A stretch of 64,000 bases of DNA from Peptoniphilus_E sp964345555. Its GTDB lineage: Bacteria; Bacillota; Clostridia; Tissierellales; Peptoniphilaceae. The stretch spans positions 7,913 to 71,912 of the forward strand of contig CAYFRD010000003.1 in NCBI GenBank assembly GCA_964345555.1. The letters are read 5' to 3'. Made by a program: the position numbers and the translations under genes. How positions within the stretch are numbered: the first letter of the stretch is position 1; each line of letters opens with the position of its first letter. This document shows, one piece after another, positions 24,605 through 33,468 of this stretch. A model generated the notes under the pieces. That model searched no databases and was not told the origin of the DNA. It saw only the letters and a program-made list of their open reading frames with translations.

Positions 24605-25786
24605 TCATATGTTGTTTACTAAATCAAACATCGGCATCGCCACTGAAATTACTATAAATCCCACAAACAAAGACAATACAAGTATTATTGCCGGTTCAAA
24701 AACAGCCAGGAATCTCTGTTGTCTGATTTCTATCTCATACCTATAATAATAACTCAAAGAATCAAGTATTTCACTTAAATTTGATGATTCTTCTCCAATT
24801 TTCAACATCGATTTGTCCATTTCAGAAAATATTTTGGAATTTTTTAAAGATTCTGACAGACTAAGTCCCTTGTAGATATCCTTTGCAGCTTTCTCCAATG
24901 TTTTACGCAAAACTGTACTTTCCACAGAGACAGCCATTATATCTATGGATTCCGCTACAGTCGCTCCTGACTGAATGAGAAGTCTCATCATGCTGATAAA
25001 ATTATTTATTGAATTCATCTTATAAAGATTGCTCTTTAATTTTAATTTATCCAAGTGCAATTTACCCTTTTCCCCATTAAAGTAAATGACGGATATCAAG
25101 AGAACAAATAAGAAAATACCTAAAATCAGTATGAAGTTTTTATTGATGAAATTTGAGATTCCAAGAAGTAATCTCGTAACAAGAGGGAGCATCGTACCCG
25201 AATCTTCAAATATGGATTGAAATGTGGGTAAAATATGTAAAATTAAAAAATTAACTACTAAAATAGTCACAGCCACCAATATAATCGGATATATTAAGGC
25301 ATTCTTTATCTTCTTTTCAAAAATTAGTTTATTTCGGTAATATTCTGACAGGTTCGCGAATATCTCCGGCAAATTTGATGAGTTTTCGCCGATTTTCACC
25401 ATGTTTACCAAAAGCTCGGGAAATATTGTAGTATTACCGAGGGCTTGGCTCAATGTATTTGCAGATACTAAATCCCTATAAATATTATCTATTATTTTTC
25501 TTTGCTTGCCTTGGTACATAGCTTTTAAAATTTCAAAGGATTTAACTGTATTGATATTGGATTTTAAAAGAACATACAACTGATATAGAAAAATATGCAG
25601 GTTTTCTGCATAAAAAGGTTTATCAAACAATTTTATATCTCTGTTCAGTTCAGATTCTTGTGTTATTTTTACAGGTCTCAAGCCCTGTTCTCTTATTTTG
25701 GAGAGCACTTCTTTGTCATTACGGGCTTCAACTTCACCCTTTATGATGTTATTTTCCAAATCAAGTGCTTTGTACTTAAATCTCAT
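24605..25786 (-). CDS. pilC: Type IV pilus/type II secretion platform protein PilC (GspF family)
   Basis: About 393 residues with two copies of the GspF cytoplasmic helical domain, each followed by membrane helices (around IILVAVTILVVNFLILHILP, FILILGIFLFVLLISVIYF and the C-terminal IILVLSLFVGFIVISVAMP). It is the inner-membrane platform on which the PilB ATPase works. The frame can also start at GTG 25792, but that GTG belongs to the AGGTG ribosome-binding sequence, so the ATG at 25786 (MRFKYKAL) is chosen. It overlaps the end of pilB by 11 bases. Confidence 0.92.
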   Translation of the reverse strand: MRFKYKALDLENNIIKGEVEARNDKEVLSKIREQGLRPVKITQESELNRDIKLFDKPFYAENLHIFLYQLYVLLKSNINTVKSFEILKAMYQGKQRKIIDNIYRDLVSANTLSQALGNTTIFPELLVNMVKIGENSSNLPEIFANLSEYYRNKLIFEKKIKNALIYPIILVAVTILVVNFLILHILPTFQSIFEDSGTMLPLVTRLLLGISNFINKNFILILGIFLFVLLISVIYFNGEKGKLHLDKLKLKSNLYKMNSINNFISMMRLLIQSGATVAESIDIMAVSVESTVLRKTLEKAAKDIYKGLSLSESLKNSKIFSEMDKSMLKIGEESSNLSEILDSLSYYYRYEIEIRQQRFLAVFEPAIILVLSLFVGFIVISVAMPMFDLVNNI

Positions 25787-27224
25787 TTTCACCTATGGTT
25801 ATGATATTTTTGTATACTTCGTCCAGAGAGGTTTCCCCCTTTAAGAGAAGTTCCTTCATGGATTCTTTCAAAGATACCATTCCTCTATCAGTACACAGTT
25901 TTCTGAACTCAGACAGACTCATACCGCTGCTTATGGCTTCCCTTAAAACATCATCTATTATCAACACTTCATATACTGCAATTCTCCCCCTGTATCCTCC
26001 GGAACATTTATCACATGATGAGGCTTTATATATATTCATTCGTTCATCGTAGATATCCACATATCTGTGCTCTTCTTTTTTGCAGTCGCAAAGTTTTCTC
26101 ACAAGCCTTTGAGATATAACACCTATTACACCCGCTGAAATCAAGTAGTTTTCAACTCCCATATCCGTCAACCTATATACAGCTGATGGAGAATCATTTG
26201 TATGCAGAGTACTCATTACAAGATGACCTGTAATTGATGCTCTGAGGGCTGTTTTTGCAGTTTCCAAATCTCTGATTTCCCCCACCATTATCTTATCGGG
26301 ATCAAGTCTAAGTATGCTCTTTAACCCCAAGTTGAAATCCAGACCTCTCTTTTCGTTTATCTCTATCTGATTTAGCCCTTCAACTCTGTATTCGACGGGA
26401 TCTTCAATAGTAATTATATTTATTTCCGGGTTTTTCAGTTCCTTTAAAAGAGTTATCAAAGTGGTGGTCTTGCCACTTCCAGTAGGACCAACATTCAGTA
26501 TCAATCCTCCCGGTTGTGATATTAGCTTGCTCACCAATTGCGATTGTCTGCCGGTCAGTCCTATTCCCTCTCTTGTGAAATCCACAACTTCTCTGTTAAG
26601 TATTCTTAGCACCACTTTTCCCGAATATATCGTGGGACTTATGGCAACTCTTATGTCTATTGATTTATTTTTGTATTTATAGGTAAATCTGCCATCTTGA
26701 GGTACATTTTTTACAGTGTAATCCAAATTGGACAACACTTTTATTCTATTGGTTACAAGACCGCCGGTATATTTTTTTAATTTATATATGTCTTTGAGTA
26801 TTCCATCCACTCTGAGCCTAATTAAAGTATATTTATCATAGTTGTCCATATGTATATCCGACGCCTTATTCTCTATGGCATACTCGATCAACAGGTTCAC
26901 AAATTTAACTATCCTAGAATCGTCATCTTTAATTTTACTTTCATCGCTTTCATTCTCGGAAATATCTTCAACAAGACCGCTAATAGAAGATATATCTTCT
27001 TTGGAATATACTTCATCTCTTAAACGATTTAAATTCTCGCTGTCACACAGCATGAATTCAATATCCCCTTTTAACAGTATTTTTAAGGAGGACTCAACAT
27101 TGCTGCTGATTTCCTCCGCATAAAACACATATTTATTTGCATGAGCTTCCTTTGGAACCACATTGTATTTTATAGATAGATTTTTATCTATTATCCCATA
27201 AAGGTCTGAATCTTTATTAATCAT
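25776..27224 (-). CDS. pilB: Type IV pilus assembly ATPase PilB (GspE family)
   Basis: About 482 residues. A short N-terminal MshEN-like region is followed by the secretion ATPase core: Walker A GPTGSGKTTT, an aspartate box around ITIEDPVEYRVEGLNQ, Walker B LDPDKIMVGEIRDLETA, a His box near GHLVMSTLHTNDS, and a C-terminal metal site of four cysteines (CDC, then CDKC). It powers pilus subunit assembly. Several ATGs (27254, 27230, 27224) are possible near the end of topA; the one at 27224 overlaps the topA stop by 8 bases and has AGGG 9 bases before it. No PilT-like second ATPase is present. Confidence 0.92.
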   Translation of the reverse strand: MINKDSDLYGIIDKNLSIKYNVVPKEAHANKYVFYAEEISSNVESSLKILLKGDIEFMLCDSENLNRLRDEVYSKEDISSISGLVEDISENESDESKIKDDDSRIVKFVNLLIEYAIENKASDIHMDNYDKYTLIRLRVDGILKDIYKLKKYTGGLVTNRIKVLSNLDYTVKNVPQDGRFTYKYKNKSIDIRVAISPTIYSGKVVLRILNREVVDFTREGIGLTGRQSQLVSKLISQPGGLILNVGPTGSGKTTTLITLLKELKNPEINIITIEDPVEYRVEGLNQIEINEKRGLDFNLGLKSILRLDPDKIMVGEIRDLETAKTALRASITGHLVMSTLHTNDSPSAVYRLTDMGVENYLISAGVIGVISQRLVRKLCDCKKEEHRYVDIYDERMNIYKASSCDKCSGGYRGRIAVYEVLIIDDVLREAISSGMSLSEFRKLCTDRGMVSLKESMKELLLKGETSLDEVYKNIITIGENEI

Positions 27225-29292
27225 CGCCATTTTCCCTATAATCACAGGTCGCATTGCTGCATTTTACAACTTTTTTATTTTTGGAATTCATTTCCGTTAA
27301 GATACTGTTGCATTTAGGACATTTCCTATCAATAGGTTTATTCCATGATACAAAATCACATTCAGGATAATTGCTGCAACCGAAAAACTTTCTACCCTTT
27401 TTGCTCCTTTTTACAACTATATCTCCATCTTGGCACTTAGGGCATTTCACCCCTATTTTTTCAATGAGAGGCTTCGTATTTCTACATTCAGGAAATCCCG
27501 GACAAGCTAGGAACTTTCCATACCTACCCATTTTTATTACCATATTTCTACCGCATTTATCACAGATTACATCAGTTTCTTTATCTCTTATTTCAACTTT
27601 TTCAACATTTTTATCGGCAACCTTCAAGTCTTTTTCCAGCTTTTTATAAAATTCCCCTATGAGCTTTTGCCATTGTAAGTTGCCCTTTGCAATTTCGTCA
27701 AGTTCATTTTCCATATTTGCAGTGAACTTCTCATTTATCAAATCCTTGAAATTTTCACGAAGCAATTCGTTCACCGCTATTCCCAACTCTGTAGGAAATA
27801 GCTTTTTGTTTTCTAAAACCACATAGTATCTCGAAAGCAACGTGCTCATTATAGGTGCGTAGGTTGAGGGGCGCCCTATTCCCAAATCTTCAAGTTTTTT
27901 GATCAAAGTTGCTTCATTATATCTGGCAGGCGGTTGAGTGAAGTGTTGAGTTTTTTCAATGGATTTTGATTTTAGAGTTTCATCTTCTTCCAAATCAGGA
28001 AGTATATTATCCTTTTCTTGGGTGAAATTGTATACTTTTAAAAATCCGTCGAATTTTATTTGCGAGCCTGAAGATTTAAATATTTGGGAATTATTGGATA
28101 TCTCAATGGACATGGTGCTGTACAAGGCTTCCTTCATAAGAGATGCTACAGTCCTCTTCCAAATCAAATTATACAGTTTGAACTCATCTCTTGACAGAGA
28201 ATCCTTTATGCTCTCAGGAGTTCTGTTTACATCTGTGGGTCTTATGCACTCATGGGCATCTTGCACGTTTTGGGTCTTTTTAGATATAATCCCCTTACCT
28301 GTGTAGTTTTCACCGAATTTTTCATCTATAAATCCTAGAATTCTGTTCTTTGCATCCTCGGACATCCTTGTGGAATCTGTTCTCATATAGGTTATGAGTC
28401 CAACTTGTCCTTCCTTTGGAATGGAAACACCCTCATACAGATTTTGAGCAATCATCATGGTTTTTCTACTTGTAAAGTTTAATTTTCTGGAACTTTCCTG
28501 TTGCATAGTAGATGTGGTGAAAGGTTGCGACGGTTTTTTAGTCCTTGTACCCTCCTTTATTTCCCTTATTACAAACTTTTCCGGATCCAACTTGCTCAAT
28601 ATTTCATCAGCTTGCTTTTCGTTGGTTATTTCTACCTTTATGCTTTTATCACCTTTTAACTCTCCGTAGTATTTTGATGAAAAGCTTTTTCTGCTCTTTT
28701 TAAGAACAGCCTCTATTTCCCAATATTCTTCAGAGACAAACTCATTTATCTCGTGTTCTTTATCACATATGATTTTAAGAGCTACAGATTGCACACGGCC
28801 GGCGGAAAGGCCATTCTTTATCTTGCTCCACAAAAGAGGACTTATCTTGTATCCGGTAAGTCTGTCCAAAATCCTCCTTGCCTGTTGAGCATCGACCAAA
28901 TCTTTGTCTATTGATCGGGGCTTCTTAATCTGTTTTCTTATAGTGTCTTTTGTGATTTCATTAAAGGTGACCCTGGCTTCTTGTTCCGGTGCCATGTTTA
29001 ATATGTGGCTGAGGTGCCATGATATGGCCTCGCCCTCTCTATCTGGGTCAGTTGCAAGAAAAACTCTGTCAGCCTTAGCCGATTCTTTTTTCAATTCATT
29101 TATGATTTTCCCCTTACCTCTAATATTTATATATTCAGGTTCAAAATTATTATCTACATCTATTGCAAGTCTGCTCTTGGGAAGGTCTCTGACATGTCCC
29201 ACTGAAGCTATGACTTTGTAATTGCTGCCAAGCATTTTCTTGATAGTCTTCGCCTTTGTAGGTGACTCGACTATAACTAAATTTTTAGCCAA
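27217..29292 (-). CDS. topA: DNA topoisomerase I
   Basis: 691 residues of type IA topoisomerase. The TOPRIM domain is at the N-terminus (LVIVESPTKAKTIKKML, later ATDPDREGEAIS). The catalytic Tyr lies in VGLITYMRTDSTR near residue 300. The C-terminus carries three C4 zinc ribbons (CDKC...CPGFPEC, CPKC...CSNYPEC, CPKC...CSNATC). It relaxes negative supercoils behind RNA polymerase. It starts at TTG 29292, since no in-frame ATG lies near, with AAGGA 9 bases upstream. It has its own promoter and is followed without gap by the pilus operon, so the pilus genes may be carried on the topA transcript. Confidence 0.96.
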   Translation of the reverse strand: MAKNLVIVESPTKAKTIKKMLGSNYKVIASVGHVRDLPKSRLAIDVDNNFEPEYINIRGKGKIINELKKESAKADRVFLATDPDREGEAISWHLSHILNMAPEQEARVTFNEITKDTIRKQIKKPRSIDKDLVDAQQARRILDRLTGYKISPLLWSKIKNGLSAGRVQSVALKIICDKEHEINEFVSEEYWEIEAVLKKSRKSFSSKYYGELKGDKSIKVEITNEKQADEILSKLDPEKFVIREIKEGTRTKKPSQPFTTSTMQQESSRKLNFTSRKTMMIAQNLYEGVSIPKEGQVGLITYMRTDSTRMSEDAKNRILGFIDEKFGENYTGKGIISKKTQNVQDAHECIRPTDVNRTPESIKDSLSRDEFKLYNLIWKRTVASLMKEALYSTMSIEISNNSQIFKSSGSQIKFDGFLKVYNFTQEKDNILPDLEEDETLKSKSIEKTQHFTQPPARYNEATLIKKLEDLGIGRPSTYAPIMSTLLSRYYVVLENKKLFPTELGIAVNELLRENFKDLINEKFTANMENELDEIAKGNLQWQKLIGEFYKKLEKDLKVADKNVEKVEIRDKETDVICDKCGRNMVIKMGRYGKFLACPGFPECRNTKPLIEKIGVKCPKCQDGDIVVKRSKKGRKFFGCSNYPECDFVSWNKPIDRKCPKCNSILTEMNSKNKKVVKCSNATCDYRENGDD

Positions 29293-29328
29293 ATTTACAC
29301 ATCCTTATTGTTATTAATAAACAACTTA

Positions 29329-29357
29329 ATGATATCAGTTAATAAAGAGTGCTTCAA
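29329..29357 (-). promoter_or_regulatory. Sigma-A promoter of topA (and the pilus operon)
   Basis: Minus strand TTGAAG (29357-29352), 17-base spacer, TATCAT (29334-29329), about 30 bases before the TTG start. Confidence 0.78.
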
Positions 29358-29394
29358 GTTTTATTTTTATTCCTTATTTTATTCTTCGGAAATT

Positions 29395-29429
29395 AAAAAA
29401 GTCTACCACCTGTAAAATAGGCAGTAGAC
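29395..29429 (-). terminator. Rho-independent terminator of the NlpC/P60 gene
   Basis: Minus strand stem GTCTACTGCC / GGTGGTAGAC (29429-29420 with 29410-29401) followed by TTTTTT, 20 bases after the stop codon. Confidence 0.88.
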
Positions 29430-29448
29430 AGATTAATAAACTATTTAA

Positions 29449-30381
29449 TTATAAAACCCTGGTCGCATTTACATATCTGTTTGTATAGTAGTCTTCACTT
29501 AATTTTGAAACGACCACTTTGCTTTGTCCGCTGGATGCATGTACGAATTCATCATTTCCCATGTAAATTCCAACGTGTGATACTCCGCTTCCCGAAGTAT
29601 TAAAAAATACCAAATCTCCCGGTTGAAGTTCAGATCTTGAAACTTGTTTTCCGTATCCGGATTGTTCCCTTGATGATCTGGGAAGATTAACTCCCATTTG
29701 GTTCTTATAAACTGCATATACCAATCCCGAGCAGTCATATCCCGCTTTACCGGTATCACCATACACATATGTAGCTCCTAATTTATCAAGAGCAGATTCA
29801 ACAGCAATCTTTGCCTTTTCTGAAGAATATTCCACATTATCTGATTGAACCTTTTCTACATAAGACATCTTTACTTTGGTTTCTTCAGCTTTTTCTACCT
29901 TTTCCAAAGTAACTGCTTCTTGAGGAATTTCTACATCGAAAGTTTCCTTATTTTCTGAGATGAGTTCCAAAGCTTCAATAGAAACTGTTCCTGCTGTGCC
30001 GTCTTCACATTTGGCTTTGATAAATTCCTCATCTTCTGAAAGTTGAACTAATTCTTCACCTATGAATAGGTTTCTTATTATTTCTTCTTTATCATTTTTA
30101 ATAGTTGCATTTTTTACAACTTTAAATGTCTTTGTTATTTTTTCCGTTAATTGAACTTTTTCATATGGTACTGTCACTTGTGCCTTGCCTTTTTGTACTA
30201 TGTAACCTCTGTCAGATGAATTTATTATGTTGGCTGTTTCGCCTACTTCAAAATAAATTTTATTACCGCTGTAAGTGGTTTGAACATGATCACTGACAAA
30301 AACGCCTGTATCCTTTAGACCTAAAAATGAAATCACACATAGAGCCAATACAGATAAAGAACCTTTTTTATTAATACTCAA
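29449..30381 (-). CDS. NlpC/P60 cell-wall peptidase with SH3-like domains
   Basis: 310 residues, exported. An uncleaved or signal helix (LSVLALCVISFLGL) is followed by two bacterial SH3-like segments (about 35-80 and 85-145) and a charged linker. The C-terminal NlpC/P60 domain (about 190-310) has catalytic Cys217 in YDCSGLVYAV, His269 in SHVGIYM and His281 in FVHASS. It should cleave peptide bonds in peptidoglycan stems (gamma-D-Glu-diamino acid type). It starts at TTG with AGGGAG upstream, has its own promoter, and is monocistronic between two terminators. Confidence 0.9.
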   Translation of the reverse strand: MSINKKGSLSVLALCVISFLGLKDTGVFVSDHVQTTYSGNKIYFEVGETANIINSSDRGYIVQKGKAQVTVPYEKVQLTEKITKTFKVVKNATIKNDKEEIIRNLFIGEELVQLSEDEEFIKAKCEDGTAGTVSIEALELISENKETFDVEIPQEAVTLEKVEKAEETKVKMSYVEKVQSDNVEYSSEKAKIAVESALDKLGATYVYGDTGKAGYDCSGLVYAVYKNQMGVNLPRSSREQSGYGKQVSRSELQPGDLVFFNTSGSGVSHVGIYMGNDEFVHASSGQSKVVVSKLSEDYYTNRYVNATRVL

Positions 30382-30418
30382 GTCTGAACACTCCCTATAT
30401 AATAATTAATTCTTTTAA

Positions 30419-30447
30419 AGTATAACAAAATAGTTACAAAAAAGCAA
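30419..30447 (-). promoter_or_regulatory. Promoter of the NlpC/P60 gene, -35 inside the rnpB terminator tail
   Basis: Minus strand TTGCTT (30447-30442), 17-base spacer, TATACT (30424-30419). The -35 overlaps the T-tract region of the rnpB terminator. Confidence 0.7.
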
Positions 30448-30496
30448 GAAAAGATTACAAAAATATTAAACTAAGTTTAACTTTTTTGTAATCTTT
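30438..30496 (-). terminator. Terminator of rnpB
   Basis: Minus strand AAAGATTACAAAAA (30496 region) pairs over 14 bases with TTTTTGTAATCTTT (30463-30450), followed by TCTTGCTTTTTT. It is AT-rich but very long. Confidence 0.82.
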
Positions 30497-30510
30497 AACT
30501 TTAGTAGTTT

Positions 30511-30834
30511 GAGTAAATCTATAAGCTGCGTTCTGTTTCGTCAATCATCTATCTAGGTCTATTGTCACCAATAGACTCAAGCGACCTACCTACCGGCAAA
30601 TGCGAGCAACATTTGTTAGTCCTATTTCGGTCTTGCTCCAAGCGGGGTTTACAGGTCAATATTATTACTAATATCACGGTGAGCTCTTACCTCGCCTTTC
30701 CACCCTTACCTCTTTCGAGGCGGTATATCTCTGTTGCACTATCCTTAGGGTCGCCCCCACCAGCCGTTAGCTGGCGCCTTGCTCTGCGGAGCGCAGACTT
30801 TCCTCATCTTTCGATGCGATTGACCAATTTACTC
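30511..30834 (-). ncRNA. rnpB: RNase P RNA
   Basis: Read on the minus strand, the conserved RNase P signatures appear in order: GAGGAAAGTC near the 5' end, the GGGTGGAAAGGCGAGG region and GTAAACCCC in the middle, and ACAGAACGCAGCTTATAG near the 3' end. The 5' GAGTAAAT and 3' ATTTACTC close helix P1. At about 324 bases it is close to the A-type length. The RNA is the catalytic subunit that removes tRNA 5' leaders. Ends are set by the P1 helix and the promoter, to within a few bases. Confidence 0.95.
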
Positions 30835-30840
30835 TTTAAC

Positions 30841-30869
30841 ATAGTACCATTTATGCTTTTATAAATCAA
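30841..30869 (-). promoter_or_regulatory. Promoter of rnpB, overlapping the end of nif3
   Basis: Minus strand TTGATT (30869-30864), 17-base spacer, TACTAT (30846-30841). The -35 lies in the last codons of the Nif3-like gene. Confidence 0.78.
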
Positions 30870-31632
30870 CTTCAAAATCCTTATTCGTGTATTTATAAAT
30901 ATCTATGTCGAATTTGCTTTTCAATTTTTTCTCTATTTCATCCAGTACTGGTATTTCTCCTTCGTGATGTCCTAAGTCAATTAAACACAGATTTTTCTCA
31001 TAAGCTTTTTGTGCCTGATGATGTTTAATATCACCTGTTATAAACATCTGCGCATCTATTTTCAATACATCATCTATCAAGTCAAATCCTGCTCCTGCAC
31101 AAACTGCTACTTTAGATATTTCATTTGGAATTTTTCCGTATATCTTCAACTTGTCGTTAATATGTCTTAATTTTGATACAATTTCTTCAAAATTGTAGCT
31201 TTCATTATTTTGTGCATACAACCCAATAAAGTATCCTTTATCAGTAAGAGATAAACCTCTTGGATCATTTAACTCCAATTTTTCAATGATTTTATAATTT
31301 ACTCCGTCCTCAGCTATATCAAGAGATGTATGTGCACTATAGAGACTTATGTTGTTTTTTATGAGTTTAATTATATTCTCTCCCCTATATTCACTGTCTG
31401 ATATTGTCTTTATTCCCTCAAAAAATAAGGGATGGTGAGTTATTATAAGCTTTGCTTTCCTTTTTATCGCTTCATATACAACTTTATCTGTCAAATCAAG
31501 TGCAAGTACTATAGACGAAACTCCTTGTTCTTCAAATGCGATCTGATATCCGCTGTTATCCCATTCTTCCTGATATTCTTCTTTCGCCCAGTTTTTTATA
31601 TAATCTACTATTTCTCTTGCTTTGTATTCCAT
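30859..31632 (-). CDS. Nif3-like dinuclear metal centre hexameric protein
   Basis: 257 residues of the YqfO/NIF3 family. Metal-binding positions are visible in IITHHPLFF, SAHTSLDIAEDG and the C-terminal LGHHEGE. Homologues form toroidal hexamers with a two-metal site; the true activity is not settled, though they are sometimes annotated GTP cyclohydrolase I type 2. It lacks the large insert found in Bacillus YqfO. It follows trmK with a 25-base overlap, as in the Bacillus sigA-trmK-nif3 order, and is the last protein gene of that operon before rnpB. Confidence 0.9.
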   Translation of the reverse strand: MEYKAREIVDYIKNWAKEEYQEEWDNSGYQIAFEEQGVSSIVLALDLTDKVVYEAIKRKAKLIITHHPLFFEGIKTISDSEYRGENIIKLIKNNISLYSAHTSLDIAEDGVNYKIIEKLELNDPRGLSLTDKGYFIGLYAQNNESYNFEEIVSKLRHINDKLKIYGKIPNEISKVAVCAGAGFDLIDDVLKIDAQMFITGDIKHHQAQKAYEKNLCLIDLGHHEGEIPVLDEIEKKLKSKFDIDIYKYTNKDFEVDL

Positions 31633-32318
31633 AGTAACCCCTCATACTCTTCAATTAGTTTTAAAAGCTTCAACTCTCGCTTTTCTATCCTTTCACTCCT
31701 TGGTACTTTTGCCAGTTTATTTAAAATATTTTTGTTGTATTCTATTTCCTTAAACAAAAAACTCTTGAGCACTTCATCTCTTCTTTTGTAGCAAATTAAA
31801 GGAATTTTATAAAAAATATCTTCTCGCATATTTATTTCTCCTGTATATTTAGCCACAATTATTTCAAAAAACCTATCATCTTCATAGATGATGCTCTCTT
31901 CGATTATCTCAAAACCTTTTTTACATAGGTACTCTCTGAGATTCTCAGAAGCTTGCATCGGTTGAAGAATTATCTTATCCATTTTTTTTGCAATTTCTAT
32001 CTCTTCTTCTATTAAATCTGAAATCAAAATGCCACCCATTCCTGCTATAATAAGATTATCCACTTCTCCGGGATTTAATACCTTCAGACCGTTGCCGGTT
32101 CTAGTTTCGATTTTATCTTCAAGTTTGTATTCTCTTACCATGTCTACAGTTTTTTGTAGAGATCTTCTTGAAATATCACTTGCAATGACCCTGTCGCTTA
32201 TATTTGTGTTCACAAGAAAAATTGGCACGATTCCATGATCTGTGCCAATATCTGCAACTTTTTTCCCCTTATCTACATAACTCGCTATTTTTTTAAGTCT
32301 TTCAGAAATATTAATCAT
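31608..32318 (-). CDS. trmK: tRNA (adenine-22-N1)-methyltransferase
   Basis: 236 residues. A Rossmann SAM-binding site with VADIGTDHGIVPIFL near residue 20 and ASDISRRSLQKT about 45, plus LIIAGMGGILI around 90, matches the TrmK (YqfN) family, which methylates A22 in tRNA-Ser and tRNA-Tyr. A C-terminal helical part completes the protein. The ATG overlaps the rpoD stop (ATGA), and the gene order after rpoD is the same as in Bacillus. Confidence 0.92.
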   Translation of the reverse strand: MINISERLKKIASYVDKGKKVADIGTDHGIVPIFLVNTNISDRVIASDISRRSLQKTVDMVREYKLEDKIETRTGNGLKVLNPGEVDNLIIAGMGGILISDLIEEEIEIAKKMDKIILQPMQASENLREYLCKKGFEIIEESIIYEDDRFFEIIVAKYTGEINMREDIFYKIPLICYKRRDEVLKSFLFKEIEYNKNILNKLAKVPRSERIEKRELKLLKLIEEYEGLLWNTKQEK

Positions 32319-33451
32319 TCTAGAAAATCCTTCAATTTTTTACTTCTACTGGGATGTCTTAACTTTCTCAAAGCCTTAGCTTCGATTTGTCTTATTCTCT
32401 CTCTTGTTACGTCGAATTCCTTACCGACTTCTTCGAGGGTGCGTGCTCTTCCGTCATATAATCCGAATCTTAAAATCAAAACTTTCTTTTCTCTATTTGT
32501 GAGAGTTGTTAATACCTCATCCAGTTGTTCCCTTAAAAGTGTGAATGTAGCTGCATCGGACGGTGACAGTACTTCATCATCCGGTATAAAATCTCCCAAG
32601 TGAGAATCTTCTTCTTCTCCTCTAGGCGTTTCAAGAGATACAGGCTCTTGGGCAATTTTTTGTATCTCCCTTACTCTTTCCACATCTAAATTCATTTCCA
32701 CCGCTATTTCTTCAGGTAAAGGATCCCTCCCGTATTCTTGAACTAATTGTCTTTGAACTCTTACCAATTTATTTATAGTTTCAACCATGTGCACAGGTAT
32801 TCTTATAGTTCTGGCTTGGTCGGCAATGGCTCTGGTTATAGCTTGGCGAATCCACCATGTAGCATAGGTGGAAAACTTAAATCCCTTAGTATAGTCAAAT
32901 TTTTCCACAGCCTTCATAAGACCGAGATTGCCTTCTTGAATCAAATCTAAAAAGCTCATGCCCCTTCCCACATATCTTTTTGCAATTGACACCACCAATC
33001 TCAAGTTTGCTTCCGCCAGTTCCTTTTTAGCACCCGATTCTCCGCTTTCCATTCTCTTGGCGATTTCTACTTCTTCATCTCCTGTCAGCAATGGAATTTT
33101 ACCTATTTCCTTTAAATACATCCTTACAGGGTCATCGACGCTTACTCCCTTCGGTACGCTCAAATCCTCCTTGGAAAGGTCGCCGTCCTTGTCTTCGTCT
33201 TCATCTTCTTCTTTTATTTTTTTATCTATTTTTTCGTCATCTAATAATTCGATGCCGTCATTTTCAAAATCTTGATAGAGATTATCCACCTCATCGGAAT
33301 CCATGGGAATTTCTTCAAGCTCGTTAACTATTTCTTCATAGGTTAAATTTCCCTTTATCTTTCCTCTTTTCTTTAATTTTTCAATGATTTTACTTTTTGA
33401 ATCAGTATTTTGCATGTCTATATTTTCCATTTCTGCATTAAGATTCTTCAT
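32315..33451 (-). CDS. rpoD: RNA polymerase primary sigma factor (sigma-A/sigma-70)
   Basis: 378 residues. An acidic N-terminal segment with a region 1.1-like piece (about 20-60) and a run of E/D residues (about 75-95) is followed by region 1.2 (SVDDPVRMYLKEIGKIPLL), region 2 with AEANLRLVVSIAKRY and TYATWWIRQAITRAI (-10 recognition), region 3, and region 4.2 with EEVGKEFDVTRERIRQIEAKA (-35 recognition). It directs core polymerase to housekeeping promoters, consistent with the TTGACA/TATAAT sites seen in this window. Start after GAGGAGG. It sits 17 bases after dnaG, the conserved macromolecular-synthesis pair. Confidence 0.97.
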   Translation of the reverse strand: MKNLNAEMENIDMQNTDSKSKIIEKLKKRGKIKGNLTYEEIVNELEEIPMDSDEVDNLYQDFENDGIELLDDEKIDKKIKEEDEDEDKDGDLSKEDLSVPKGVSVDDPVRMYLKEIGKIPLLTGDEEVEIAKRMESGESGAKKELAEANLRLVVSIAKRYVGRGMSFLDLIQEGNLGLMKAVEKFDYTKGFKFSTYATWWIRQAITRAIADQARTIRIPVHMVETINKLVRVQRQLVQEYGRDPLPEEIAVEMNLDVERVREIQKIAQEPVSLETPRGEEEDSHLGDFIPDDEVLSPSDAATFTLLREQLDEVLTTLTNREKKVLILRFGLYDGRARTLEEVGKEFDVTRERIRQIEAKALRKLRHPSRSKKLKDFLE

Positions 33452-33468
33452 CTAAGCATCCTCCTCAA

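Noticed and set aside
29499..29768. Minus-strand frame of 89 residues
   Set aside because: Shifted frame inside the NlpC/P60 gene, where the catalytic motifs are in the other frame.
30562..30864. 100-residue open frame on the plus strand
   Set aside because: Antisense to the RNase P RNA gene; the conserved RNA signatures explain the sequence.
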